Shown piece by piece: positions 7,436 to 13,968 of a stretch of 16,482 bases of DNA (its first letter is position 1; each line of letters starts with the position of its first letter). A program made the translations under genes and the position numbers. Origin of the DNA: Acidobacteriota bacterium (GTDB lineage Bacteria; Acidobacteriota; UBA6911; JACQSX01); NCBI GenBank assembly GCA_016199665.1, contig JACQGG010000125.1, positions 1 through 16,482 of the forward strand, in the 5' to 3' direction. The notes below the pieces were generated by a model, which saw only the letters and a program-made list of their open reading frames with translations, was not told where the DNA came from and ran no database searches.

Positions 7436-8217
7436 TCGCGCCACCGCATCGATTCAATGGAACTCGAGGTAAGAAACAGACCCAGTAGAATCAAACTGCC
7501 ATAGAAAATCAGGCTCTTGGTGTCAATCACGCCTTTGGAAAAATCCTCGTAGTGCGTCAAGACCGACATGTACCTCAGGATCTCACTGACCAGCCCCGTT
7601 CCCTGCGCGGCAAAGTCGATCACCCACAGAATGATAAAAAGAGTAAACGTAATCACTGCGGCGATGATCTGATTTTCCGTCAGCGACGAGATAAAGATCC
7701 CCATCGATATCAAGACCGTCCCCAGCAGAAAGATTCCCAGATATCCGGAAAGCACCGGCTTCCAAATCAATCTGGGCTCGCTGTAGAGGTAGACAAACAA
7801 GCCGTGAATCAGCGTCGGAATCAGCATCAAGGCGAAGAAGGTTACCGAGGCTAGAAATTTTCCCAGAATGATTTGCCAATGGGTGACCGGCGACGTCATC
7901 AGCAGCTCCATGGTGCCGCGCCGCTTCTCCTCGGCAAACACCCCCATGGTCAGCATGGGCATTAGAAACAGGATCACTGTGCTCAACACCCCGAAGAAAG
8001 CGCGAAAGATGTCCTGGGTCAGGTCCCGCTCCGGAGGCGGCCCGCCAAACTGCTGCGCCTGGATCATTTCCTGAATGCTGAACTCAACAACCCGGACCAC
8101 GATACTGTTGAAGAAAAAGCCGGCCAGAAGCAAGAAAATCGTCAGCACAACGTAGGCAATGGGAGATACAAAAAACATGTTCAGTTCTTTTTTCCACAGG
8201 GTCCCGATATTCCTCAT
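7432..8217 (-). CDS. ABC-2 type permease (GldF-like)
   Basis: A 261-aa integral membrane protein with about six hydrophobic segments. The N-terminus (MRNIGTLWKKELNMFFVSPIAYVV) and the cytoplasmic motif EEKRRGTMELLMTSPVTHWQI are characteristic of ABC-2 permeases of the GldF/NosY group. It should form the membrane channel for the ATPase encoded just upstream, with GldG and perhaps DUF4340 as partners; the exported or moved substrate is unknown. Both ends are translationally coupled: its ATG (8217) overlaps the ATPase stop as ATGA (8217-8214), and its own TGA overlaps the GldG start in the same way (7435-7432). Equal synthesis of the three subunits is therefore likely. The gene looks complete and intact. 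Confidence 0.93.
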   Translation of the reverse strand: MRNIGTLWKKELNMFFVSPIAYVVLTIFLLLAGFFFNSIVVRVVEFSIQEMIQAQQFGGPPPERDLTQDIFRAFFGVLSTVILFLMPMLTMGVFAEEKRRGTMELLMTSPVTHWQIILGKFLASVTFFALMLIPTLIHGLFVYLYSEPRLIWKPVLSGYLGIFLLGTVLISMGIFISSLTENQIIAAVITFTLFIILWVIDFAAQGTGLVSEILRYMSVLTHYEDFSKGVIDTKSLIFYGSLILLGLFLTSSSIESMRWRE

Positions 8218-9161
8218 GCTTCAACTCCGCTCTCCTCGGTCGTTAGCTTCAAGAAGATCTCTTCCAGACTGGGGCCGGCCGCCTTCAATTCCAGGAGATC
8301 GGCTCCACTGTGGATCACGGCGCGCGCAATGCCGGCCCGTTCGTCGAAACCGGCTTCAACTTCGATCCGCAGCCCCACGCCAGTTCCGGCGGTGGCTTCC
8401 GGCTGAATCGACTTCAGATGTCCCATCGACTGGAGCGCCTGTCGCACCCGGTCCTCTTCTCCCCGGAATTCCAGCCGCACCAGATTCCCGCCCGCCTGCG
8501 TGCTCTTGAGGTTGTCGGGCGTGTCAATCGCCACCACGCGGCCGTTATTGATGATCACCACGCGCTGGCAGGTCATGCTCACTTCGGGGAGGATATGGCT
8601 GGAAAGGATAATGGTGTGCTCTCCCGCCAGGCGCTTGATCAGCTCCCGCACCTCGATGATCTGCTTGGGATCCAGCCCCACGGTCGGCTCATCCAGGATC
8701 AACACGTCCGGATCATGGATCAGCGCCTGCGCCAGTCCGACGCGCTGTCGAAATCCCTTGGACAAATGCCGGATGAGGCGGTCTCCCACCTCTTCGAGCG
8801 CGCACTGGCGTTTGACCGTCTCCAGCCGCTCATTGAGGTATTCTGACTCGACCCCTTTGATGCGTCCTACAAAGGCCAGGAAAGCATCAACGGAGAATTC
8901 CTGATACAGCGGAGGATTTTCAGGCATGTAGCCGATGCGCCGCTTGACCTCAAGCGGCTCTTCAAAAACGTCGTAACCGCCCACCCGCGCCCTTCCCTCC
9001 GTTGCGGAAATGAAGCCGGAGAGGATGCGCATCGTCGTCGTCTTTCCTGCCCCGTTTGGGCCCAGGAACCCTACAATCTCGCCTTTCTTCACCTGGAAAG
9101 TGACGTCGCTGATGGCCGTCGTCCCGCCGTAGCGTTTGGTAAGGCGCTCCACCTGAATCAA
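8214..9161 (-). CDS. ABC transporter ATP-binding protein (GldA-like), TTG start
   Basis: A 315-aa ATPase partner of the ABC-2 permease downstream. Motifs: Walker A GPNGAGKTT (34-42), signature LSKGFRQR (133-140), Walker B VLILDEPTVGLD (153-164) and switch histidine H189 in LSSHI. After about residue 220 there is a C-terminal extension typical of exporter/ABC-2 ATPases. The frame stays open to 9311, but the upstream part lacks homology. The TTG at 9161 sits six bases after a GGGGGGA ribosome site and starts exactly at the conserved domain edge (IQVERLTKRYGG), so I prefer it. It is the first gene of the long operon, about 130 nt downstream of the likely promoter at 9302-9330. Its stop overlaps the permease start (ATGA). 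Confidence 0.92.
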   Translation of the reverse strand: MIQVERLTKRYGGTTAISDVTFQVKKGEIVGFLGPNGAGKTTTMRILSGFISATEGRARVGGYDVFEEPLEVKRRIGYMPENPPLYQEFSVDAFLAFVGRIKGVESEYLNERLETVKRQCALEEVGDRLIRHLSKGFRQRVGLAQALIHDPDVLILDEPTVGLDPKQIIEVRELIKRLAGEHTIILSSHILPEVSMTCQRVVIINNGRVVAIDTPDNLKSTQAGGNLVRLEFRGEEDRVRQALQSMGHLKSIQPEATAGTGVGLRIEVEAGFDERAGIARAVIHSGADLLELKAAGPSLEEIFLKLTTEESGVEA

Positions 9162-9477
9162 AGGATGTCCCCCCTTTTGCAAGAGCTGAGAGGAATCGGG
9201 GGAAAACCGGGCCCCAGTCGCCCGGCAGGGGTGTTGGATAGCCCCTCGCCGGCGAACCGCTCCGATTCCCCTCGTCTCCCAATCCAGCCTAGACGGTAAA
9301 TCTTCTATCAACAGGTATGGTGATTGTCAAATCGGGGGGAGATCCGGGAAGGTTCTGGGTTTGAATTCGAAGGCCAGCGCAACAATTCCACCCCGTGGCA
9401 TACTGCGCGCGTGGCAGCATCAAAGCGCGGAGGTCCGGCCCGACGCCCCTTCAGGGCGCCCAGGGCGATTTGTTTTC
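9162..9477. other. 316-bp intergenic region between the GGDEF gene and the ABC operon
   Basis: No coding frame here resembles a protein. It contains the promoter at 9302-9330 and the GGGGGGA ribosome site just before 9161. Next to the GGDEF stop there is a short GC hairpin, CGCCC-CTTCA-GGGCG (9444-9458). On the minus strand the hairpin has no T-run after it, so it is not a standard intrinsic terminator. The stretch 9362-9475 is denser in GC palindromes (for example CCACCCCGTGG) than the rest and could be a degenerate intergenic repeat; no second copy is visible in the window. Confidence 0.5.
9302..9330 (-). promoter_or_regulatory. Probable sigma70-type promoter of the GldAFG-DUF4340-importer-bshA operon
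   Basis: Minus strand: a perfect -35 box TTGACA (9330-9325), a 17-nt spacer and a -10 box TAGAAG (9307-9302, four of six consensus bases). Transcription would start near 9295, leaving a leader of about 130 nt before the TTG start at 9161. It is the best promoter match in the gap upstream of the operon. Confidence 0.5.
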
Positions 9478-11568
9478 TTAGGAGGAAAGCGCGTCCCGCT
9501 TCCGGTTCTTGTTCTCATACATGAGCTGATCCGCAATCTTAAGGGACTTCTCGAAATCCCTTCCCTCCTCGCACGTCGCGCAGCCGACGCTGAAGCTGAG
9601 CGCGCAGTCGAGGAAAGTCTCGCTCTCATTCCAATGCTTCAGTTTGCCTTCGATTCGCCGGACGACATGCGGGATTTCATCCTGATCTGTTTCCGGCAGA
9701 AGAATCAGAAACTCGTCTCCCCCATAGCGAACCAGCGTGTCTGAATTTCGGAGGCTGGTCTTTAGAATCCGGGCGCTCTCCTGCAGAACCCGGTCGCCGA
9801 CCAGGTGGCCATAACGGTCGTTGATCTCCTTGAAGCCGTCGATATCGATCGAGATCACCGACAGGCTCTCGCCGGACCGCTGCGAGCGAGCCAGCTCCTT
9901 TTCCAACAACTGGTCGAAATAGTAGCGGTTGTAGGTTTCAGTCAGGTGATCGGTAATCACCAAGTGCTGGAGCGCGACCTCCAGCTTTTTCCGTTCGGTG
10001 ATGTCGCGGGCGATGGCGCTGGCGCCCTGCACTTTTCCCGTTTCATCCCGAATTGGAGAAATCGATACGTTCAGGTAGACCAACTTCCCGTCAGGCCTCT
10101 TCCATTCGACCTCCAGGTCGCTCATGGCTTCTCCACACATCAGGCCTCGGCGCACCGGGTGCAACTGGAGACCCTGATCCTGAGGGAACAGCCGGTTGAC
10201 AGATTGCCCCAACATTTCCTCGCGCCCCAGTTCAAAGATTCTTTCCGCCCCCCGGTTCCAGCCCACCACAATTCCAGCGGCGTCTGTGGCAATGATGCCG
10301 TCCAGAGCGTTGTCAAAGATACTCTGCAGATGATTCCGGGTTGAGAGCAGTTCCCGTTCCAGCTTCTTCCTCTCACGAATATCCCGGCCGATTCCCAGAA
10401 CACCCGAGAGACGTCCTTCGACATAAAGCAACTGGCTGGTGATTTCCGCGGGAACCCGGTTGCCCGCCGCGTCAACTATTTCGATTTCGTACATCCTCCC
10501 CGGGGCCCCTTCCATCTTGCTTTGGAACTGGAACCGGACCAGATCGACAAACTCCGGCGCAATGAGGCCGGCCTCCCAAAAGCTCACGCCGATCAGGCTT
10601 TCCTGAGTGCGTCCGGTCATTCTTTCGAAGCTTTGATTGACTGAGGCGAAGCGTCCCTCGGTATCTACGGTCCATATGGCTTCGCTGGCATTCTCCACCA
10701 GGCTCCGGTAGCGGGCCTCAGACTGCAGAATCTGCTGCTGCAACCGCAACTGTTCGGTGAAATATTCCACAAAGACAATCACTCCCCGCAATTGCCCGTC
10801 GATGATCTGGGGTACCATGCGCAAAGCGAAAGCGGTTTCAACGGCGCTGCGCGGATTGCGGTAGCGGATGGGGAAATTAGCCAGCGCGACCGGTTTGCGG
10901 GTTTCCACCACCGCCTCAAACGCTTCCGCCCAAGTCCGGTATTTCTCGTGGGGGAGCGTGGGAGGGTGAGGCCATACGTCGGAGAAATGTTTCCCGATGA
11001 TCTGCTCCCGCTTCAAGAGCGTGTTGACTTCAATGACGGAATTGACGTACTGCACCGTCCCGTCCAGCGCGAGATGGATCACCCCATCGGAAACGTTTTC
11101 TACGGCGGCCTCAAACAGGTCGCGAAAATACCTTGCCTCCCGCTCGGAACTTCTCCGTTCTGTGACGTCCTCAATGATCCCCTCATAGTAGATGACGTTG
11201 CCGCTGTCGTCATGGACCGCGCGGCTGGTCTCCTCAACCAGGATCACATCGCCGTTCTTCTTCCGTAACTTCAGTCCGTAGTGGAAAACGAACCCGTCCA
11301 CCGCCAGCGCTCTGAGGTTCTGCTCGCGGTCTTTGGGATCCAGGTAGACATCCCGGGTGATGTCCTTGCGCAACAGTTCCTCAACCGAGTAGCCCAGCAT
11401 ATTGGCGAGCGCGCGATTGGCGAGAAGAACACGGCCCCCAGGGGTGCTGCGATAAATTCCTTCACTGAGATTCTCAACCATATCGCGATACTCGTCCGAA
11501 GAGAGCGCGATCTTCTCAGGAGAAGGGGCTTCGCATGCTGCCGGCAAATCGGGTCGTCGCGGTGGCAT
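9478..11568 (-). CDS. Soluble sensor diguanylate cyclase, four PAS domains plus GGDEF
   Basis: A 696-aa protein predicted to make cyclic di-GMP from two GTP. No membrane segment or signal peptide is visible, so it should act in the cytosol. Domain order: PAS about 25-138 (ends GIIEDVTERR), PAS about 147-275, PAS about 285-402 (ends GRDIRERKKLE), PAS about 412-530 (ends ARDITERKKLE), GGDEF about 535-692. The active-site signature GGDEF is intact (616-620), metal aspartates lie in DIDGFKEIND (575-584), and the inhibitory I-site RNSD (607-610) sits five residues before it, so product inhibition is likely. No EAL or HD-GYP domain follows. The ligand of the PAS domains cannot be read from sequence. 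It lies alone between ferredoxin and the ABC operon, with a direct repeat upstream at 11591-11619. Confidence 0.95.
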   Translation of the reverse strand: MPPRRPDLPAACEAPSPEKIALSSDEYRDMVENLSEGIYRSTPGGRVLLANRALANMLGYSVEELLRKDITRDVYLDPKDREQNLRALAVDGFVFHYGLKLRKKNGDVILVEETSRAVHDDSGNVIYYEGIIEDVTERRSSEREARYFRDLFEAAVENVSDGVIHLALDGTVQYVNSVIEVNTLLKREQIIGKHFSDVWPHPPTLPHEKYRTWAEAFEAVVETRKPVALANFPIRYRNPRSAVETAFALRMVPQIIDGQLRGVIVFVEYFTEQLRLQQQILQSEARYRSLVENASEAIWTVDTEGRFASVNQSFERMTGRTQESLIGVSFWEAGLIAPEFVDLVRFQFQSKMEGAPGRMYEIEIVDAAGNRVPAEITSQLLYVEGRLSGVLGIGRDIRERKKLERELLSTRNHLQSIFDNALDGIIATDAAGIVVGWNRGAERIFELGREEMLGQSVNRLFPQDQGLQLHPVRRGLMCGEAMSDLEVEWKRPDGKLVYLNVSISPIRDETGKVQGASAIARDITERKKLEVALQHLVITDHLTETYNRYYFDQLLEKELARSQRSGESLSVISIDIDGFKEINDRYGHLVGDRVLQESARILKTSLRNSDTLVRYGGDEFLILLPETDQDEIPHVVRRIEGKLKHWNESETFLDCALSFSVGCATCEEGRDFEKSLKIADQLMYENKNRKRDALSS

Positions 11569-11590
11569 GAGGTGTTCCGCCTAAGAGCAC

Positions 11591-11619
11591 AAACGCATTA
11601 ACCGAAAAGGCATTAATCG
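11591..11619. repeat. Tandem 14-bp direct repeat upstream of the diguanylate cyclase gene
   Basis: Two copies of AAASGCATTAAYCG, at 11591-11604 and 11606-11619, differ at two positions and are spaced 15 bp start to start, somewhat over one helical turn. They lie 23-51 bp before the GGDEF start codon. Such an arrangement fits binding of a regulator in tandem; no regulator family is recognised. Confidence 0.45.
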
Positions 11620-11730
11620 ATAGGGTACTCCCGAGTCCTGGGCGCGGCAAAGTTATTTCTGGCAGTGGCGACAGCACCGGGTGGCTTATTCGAGAATTCG
11701 CAGAGCAAAGCGTCCTCCACGCCGCCGGCG

Positions 11731-11744
11731 CTGCGGCCCCGCAG
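11731..11744. other. GC-rich palindrome downstream of the ferredoxin gene
   Basis: CTGCGGCCCCGCAG is a perfect 6-bp inverted repeat with a 2-nt centre, about 14 bp after the ferredoxin stop codon. No T-run follows on the minus strand, so it is at best an RNA-stabilising or Rho-assisted end. Confidence 0.3.
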
Positions 11745-11757
11745 GCAAGCTAAGCGG

Positions 11758-11997
11758 CTATGCAAAATAATTCTTATTGACTTGTATGAATTCCTGCCAC
11801 TTTTCCGGAACTTCATCTTCGGGAAAGATGGCCGTCACCGGGCAAACAGGTTCACACGCGCCGCAGTCGATGCACTCATCCGGCTGGATGTACAGCATGC
11901 GGTCCGTATCCGCTCCGTAAATACAGTCGACCGGGCATGCTTCGACGCATGCTTTATCCTTCACATCAATGCAAGGTTCACAGATCACAAACGTCAT
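11758..11997 (-). CDS. fdxA: 7Fe ferredoxin ([3Fe-4S][4Fe-4S])
   Basis: A 79-aa cytosolic electron carrier. The cysteine pattern C9-x7-C17-x3-C21-P and C42-x2-C45-x2-C48-x3-C52-P is that of 7Fe ferredoxins: the cysteine usually found three residues after C9 is replaced by V12, so one cluster is [3Fe-4S] (C9, C17, C52) and the other [4Fe-4S] (C21, C42, C45, C48). C25 matches the extra non-ligand cysteine seen near the cluster in this family. The sequence CIDVKDKACVEACPVDCIY closely resembles actinobacterial/FdxA-type ferredoxins. The start is certain: AGGAGGA (12010-12004) lies 6 nt before the ATG. It appears to be a single-gene unit with its own promoter (12018-12046). The redox partner is not encoded next to it. 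Confidence 0.95.
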   Translation of the reverse strand: MTFVICEPCIDVKDKACVEACPVDCIYGADTDRMLYIQPDECIDCGACEPVCPVTAIFPEDEVPEKWQEFIQVNKNYFA

Positions 11998-12017
11998 GAA
12001 AAGTCCTCCTGTCCGCG

Positions 12018-12046
12018 ATTAAATACAACACTCCCTGACAATTCAA
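12018..12046 (-). promoter_or_regulatory. Probable promoter of the ferredoxin gene
   Basis: Minus strand: -35 TTGAAT (12046-12041), 17-nt spacer, -10 TTTAAT (12023-12018, five of six consensus bases). Transcription would start near 12011, leaving a very short leader that holds only the AGGAGGA ribosome site. Confidence 0.45.
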
Positions 12047-12176
12047 GCCCCGCAGTCCCAGCCGGGCCAGACCGCTGTATAAGTGGATTCCATCATAAAA
12101 TCAAGATCTTTTTCCCTTCGAATTCCTTCAACAATCGTTTGCTTTCAGCCGTCCGCCTGCGAATGTGCACGGGTGG

Positions 12177-12233
12177 TTGACGTCGACGCTGCACCTTGAC
12201 GTCGACGGTGACGTGACCCGTGTTACGCGTCAC
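12177..12233. repeat. Direct repeat plus inverted repeat between serA and ferredoxin genes
   Basis: TTGACGTCGACG occurs twice (12177-12188 and 12196-12207), 19 bp apart start to start. It is followed directly by an inverted repeat GTGACGTG (12208-12215)/CGCGTCAC (12226-12233), seven of eight bases pairing around a 10-nt loop. The block is about 130-190 bp upstream of the ferredoxin promoter. It could be a regulator binding region or an RNA hairpin after serA; it encodes nothing recognisable. Confidence 0.5.
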
Positions 12234-12257
12234 ATCCACAGCGTCATCACGAACCTG

Positions 12258-12278
12258 AAAAGGGGTGCCGCGGCGGCA
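12258..12278 (-). terminator. Weak terminator-like hairpin after serA
   Basis: On the minus strand, TGCCGCCGCGGCA (12278-12266) can form a short GC stem and is followed by CCCCTTTT. It lies 13 nt after the serA stop codon. The stem is short and the T-run is only four bases, so termination may be partial. Confidence 0.3.
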
Positions 12279-12290
12279 AGACGAAACTGC

Positions 12291-13886
12291 TCAGCTCCAA
12301 TCCAGCCGCGCCGTCGCGGCAAACGCTACGGCAGGTAACTCCCGGATCTTCCTCGCCAGTTCCGGGGAGAGCGGCGAGTCAGTGCTCACCACCCCAATCG
12401 CCTCACCCCGCTCCTCGTGACGCCCCAGGGTGAAGTTTGCAATGTTGATTCCGTTGTTCCCAAGCAGCGTGCCCACCTGGCCTATGACCCCCGGCTGGTC
12501 CTGGTTCCTGATAAACAGAAGGAACTTGCCCAGAGGAGATTCCAGGCCGATCCCGTCCACCGATACCAGCCGCAAATTGCCGCGATGGAGCAAAGCGCCC
12601 TCGACCCACTCCATTCGGGCCTCGTTTCGCAACTGAATACTGATCAGATTCCTGAAGCCGCGCTCCCGGCTGCTGGAGGTTTCAGTCACTAGAATGCGGC
12701 GCTCCCTGGCCTCGTTGAAGGCGCTGATCATATTGACGCTCTCAATGCCCATCGCCCGGAACAGCCCCTTAAGAATGCAGCTGGAAACCGGCTTGTAGTT
12801 GAGCAAAGCCAACTCGCCGTAGTAGCGGATGCCGACCTCACCGACCCGGATCCTCGAGATCTGACCGAGAAGCGAGCCGAGCTTCTCCCCCAGTTCCAGA
12901 TAAGGAGAGATTTGCTCGAATTCACGCGAACTGATCGACGCAAAGTTCACGGCGTTTCGGACCACCCCGTCGCGCAGATAATCAATCACCTGCTGGGCGA
13001 TTTCAAACCCGACTTTCTCCTGGGCCTCCTGCGTGGAGCCGGCAATGTGGGGAGTCGCGATGACGTTCGGGTGTCGGATCAATCCGAAATTAGTCGACGG
13101 CTCCTGCTGAAAGACATCCAGCGCGGCAGCCGCCACTCTGCCGCTGGCCAAAGCGCGCATCAAGGCCTCCTCGTCCACCAGACCGCCCCGGGCGCAATTG
13201 ATCAGGCGGATGCCCGGCTTCATCTTCTGGATCGTATCATCGTTGACCAGCCGCTCCGTTGCATCCCCAAGCGGCAGGTGCAGGCTCAGAAAATCAGCGC
13301 GCGCAAGAACTTCCTCCAATGAGAGCAGCTGCACTTCCAATTCCCGGGCGAACTTGTCGGAGATGTACGGGTCGTATGCCACCACGGTCATGCCAAAGGC
13401 ACGAGCGCGTTTGCTCACTTCAGACCCGATTTTTCCCAATCCCAGCAGTCCCAGAACCTTTCCCAGCAGTTCTGTGCCTTCGAACTTCTTTTTTTCCCAC
13501 TGCCCCTGCTTCATGGAGGTGTCCGCCAGCGGAATGCGCCGGGCCAGTCCAAGCAGAAGAGCCAGAGTGTGCTCCGCAGCGCTAATGCTGTTGCCTCCGG
13601 GAGTATTCATGACCAGGACGCCCTTGTGCGTCGCCGCGTCCAGATCAATGTTGTCCACGCCCGCGCCGGCCCTTCCCACCACCTTTAATTGGGCGGCCTT
13701 GTTCAGGAGTTCCGCGTCGACCTGAGTCTTGCTCCTGACCAGCAGCACATGGAAATCGCCGATGCGGCCGAGCAGCTCCGATCTGGATATATCGGGACGA
13801 AACTCCGGAGCGAACCCGGCGCCTTGCAGCAGATCCGCCACGCCGGGGGAAAGACTGTCGGAGATAAGAATTCTTGAGTGGGTCAT
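12291..13886 (-). CDS. serA: D-3-phosphoglycerate dehydrogenase, three-domain type with ACT domain
   Basis: A 531-aa cytosolic enzyme oxidising 3-phosphoglycerate to 3-phosphohydroxypyruvate with NAD+, the first committed step of serine synthesis. Seen: NAD-binding GLGKIG (149-154), catalytic R233 (NCARGGLVDE), E262 (QQEP) and H280 (ATPHIAGST). An ASB-type intervening domain follows (about 325-445), then a C-terminal ACT domain (about 456-531, FIRNQDQPGVIGQVG), the usual site of serine feedback inhibition. Length and order match the long bacterial/animal PGDH class. The ATG at 13886 follows GAGGTAATTA, a clear ribosome site. It is 69 bp downstream of a class V aminotransferase gene, which probably provides the next step; a phosphoserine phosphatase is not in the window. 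All catalytic residues are present. Confidence 0.97.
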   Translation of the reverse strand: MTHSRILISDSLSPGVADLLQGAGFAPEFRPDISRSELLGRIGDFHVLLVRSKTQVDAELLNKAAQLKVVGRAGAGVDNIDLDAATHKGVLVMNTPGGNSISAAEHTLALLLGLARRIPLADTSMKQGQWEKKKFEGTELLGKVLGLLGLGKIGSEVSKRARAFGMTVVAYDPYISDKFARELEVQLLSLEEVLARADFLSLHLPLGDATERLVNDDTIQKMKPGIRLINCARGGLVDEEALMRALASGRVAAAALDVFQQEPSTNFGLIRHPNVIATPHIAGSTQEAQEKVGFEIAQQVIDYLRDGVVRNAVNFASISSREFEQISPYLELGEKLGSLLGQISRIRVGEVGIRYYGELALLNYKPVSSCILKGLFRAMGIESVNMISAFNEARERRILVTETSSSRERGFRNLISIQLRNEARMEWVEGALLHRGNLRLVSVDGIGLESPLGKFLLFIRNQDQPGVIGQVGTLLGNNGINIANFTLGRHEERGEAIGVVSTDSPLSPELARKIRELPAVAFAATARLDWS

Positions 13887-13936
13887 TAATTACCTCAACT
13901 CATGGATGGCGCAAACGTACGGCCAGGGGGGCTGGC

Positions 13937-13968
13937 GGCTGACCGCTGACAGTTGTCAGTTGTCAGCC
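13937..13968. repeat. Compact heptamer hairpin (TGACAAC family) overlapping the aminotransferase stop codon
   Basis: Plus strand: GGCTGAC, CG, CTGACA, GT, TGTCAG, TT, GTCAGCC. This folds as a 7-bp stem, a 2x2 internal loop, a 6-bp stem and a tiny loop. The units are those of the array at 2801-3004. The aminotransferase stop codon TGA (13958-13956) is inside the stem, and the last residues GTADN are encoded by repeat DNA. Confidence 0.8.

Noticed and set aside
9444..9458. Intrinsic terminator after the GGDEF gene
   Set aside because: The hairpin is real but no T-run follows it on the minus strand; the T-rich stretch is on the opposite side.
11613..11816. Small minus-strand gene between ferredoxin and GGDEF genes
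   Set aside because: It overlaps the ferredoxin 3' end in another frame, has no ribosome site and shows no recognisable domain.
11569..12290. tRNA or other structural RNA gene in the gaps around ferredoxin
   Set aside because: No cloverleaf-like arms or TTCRANY T-loop with matching acceptor stem could be found on either strand.
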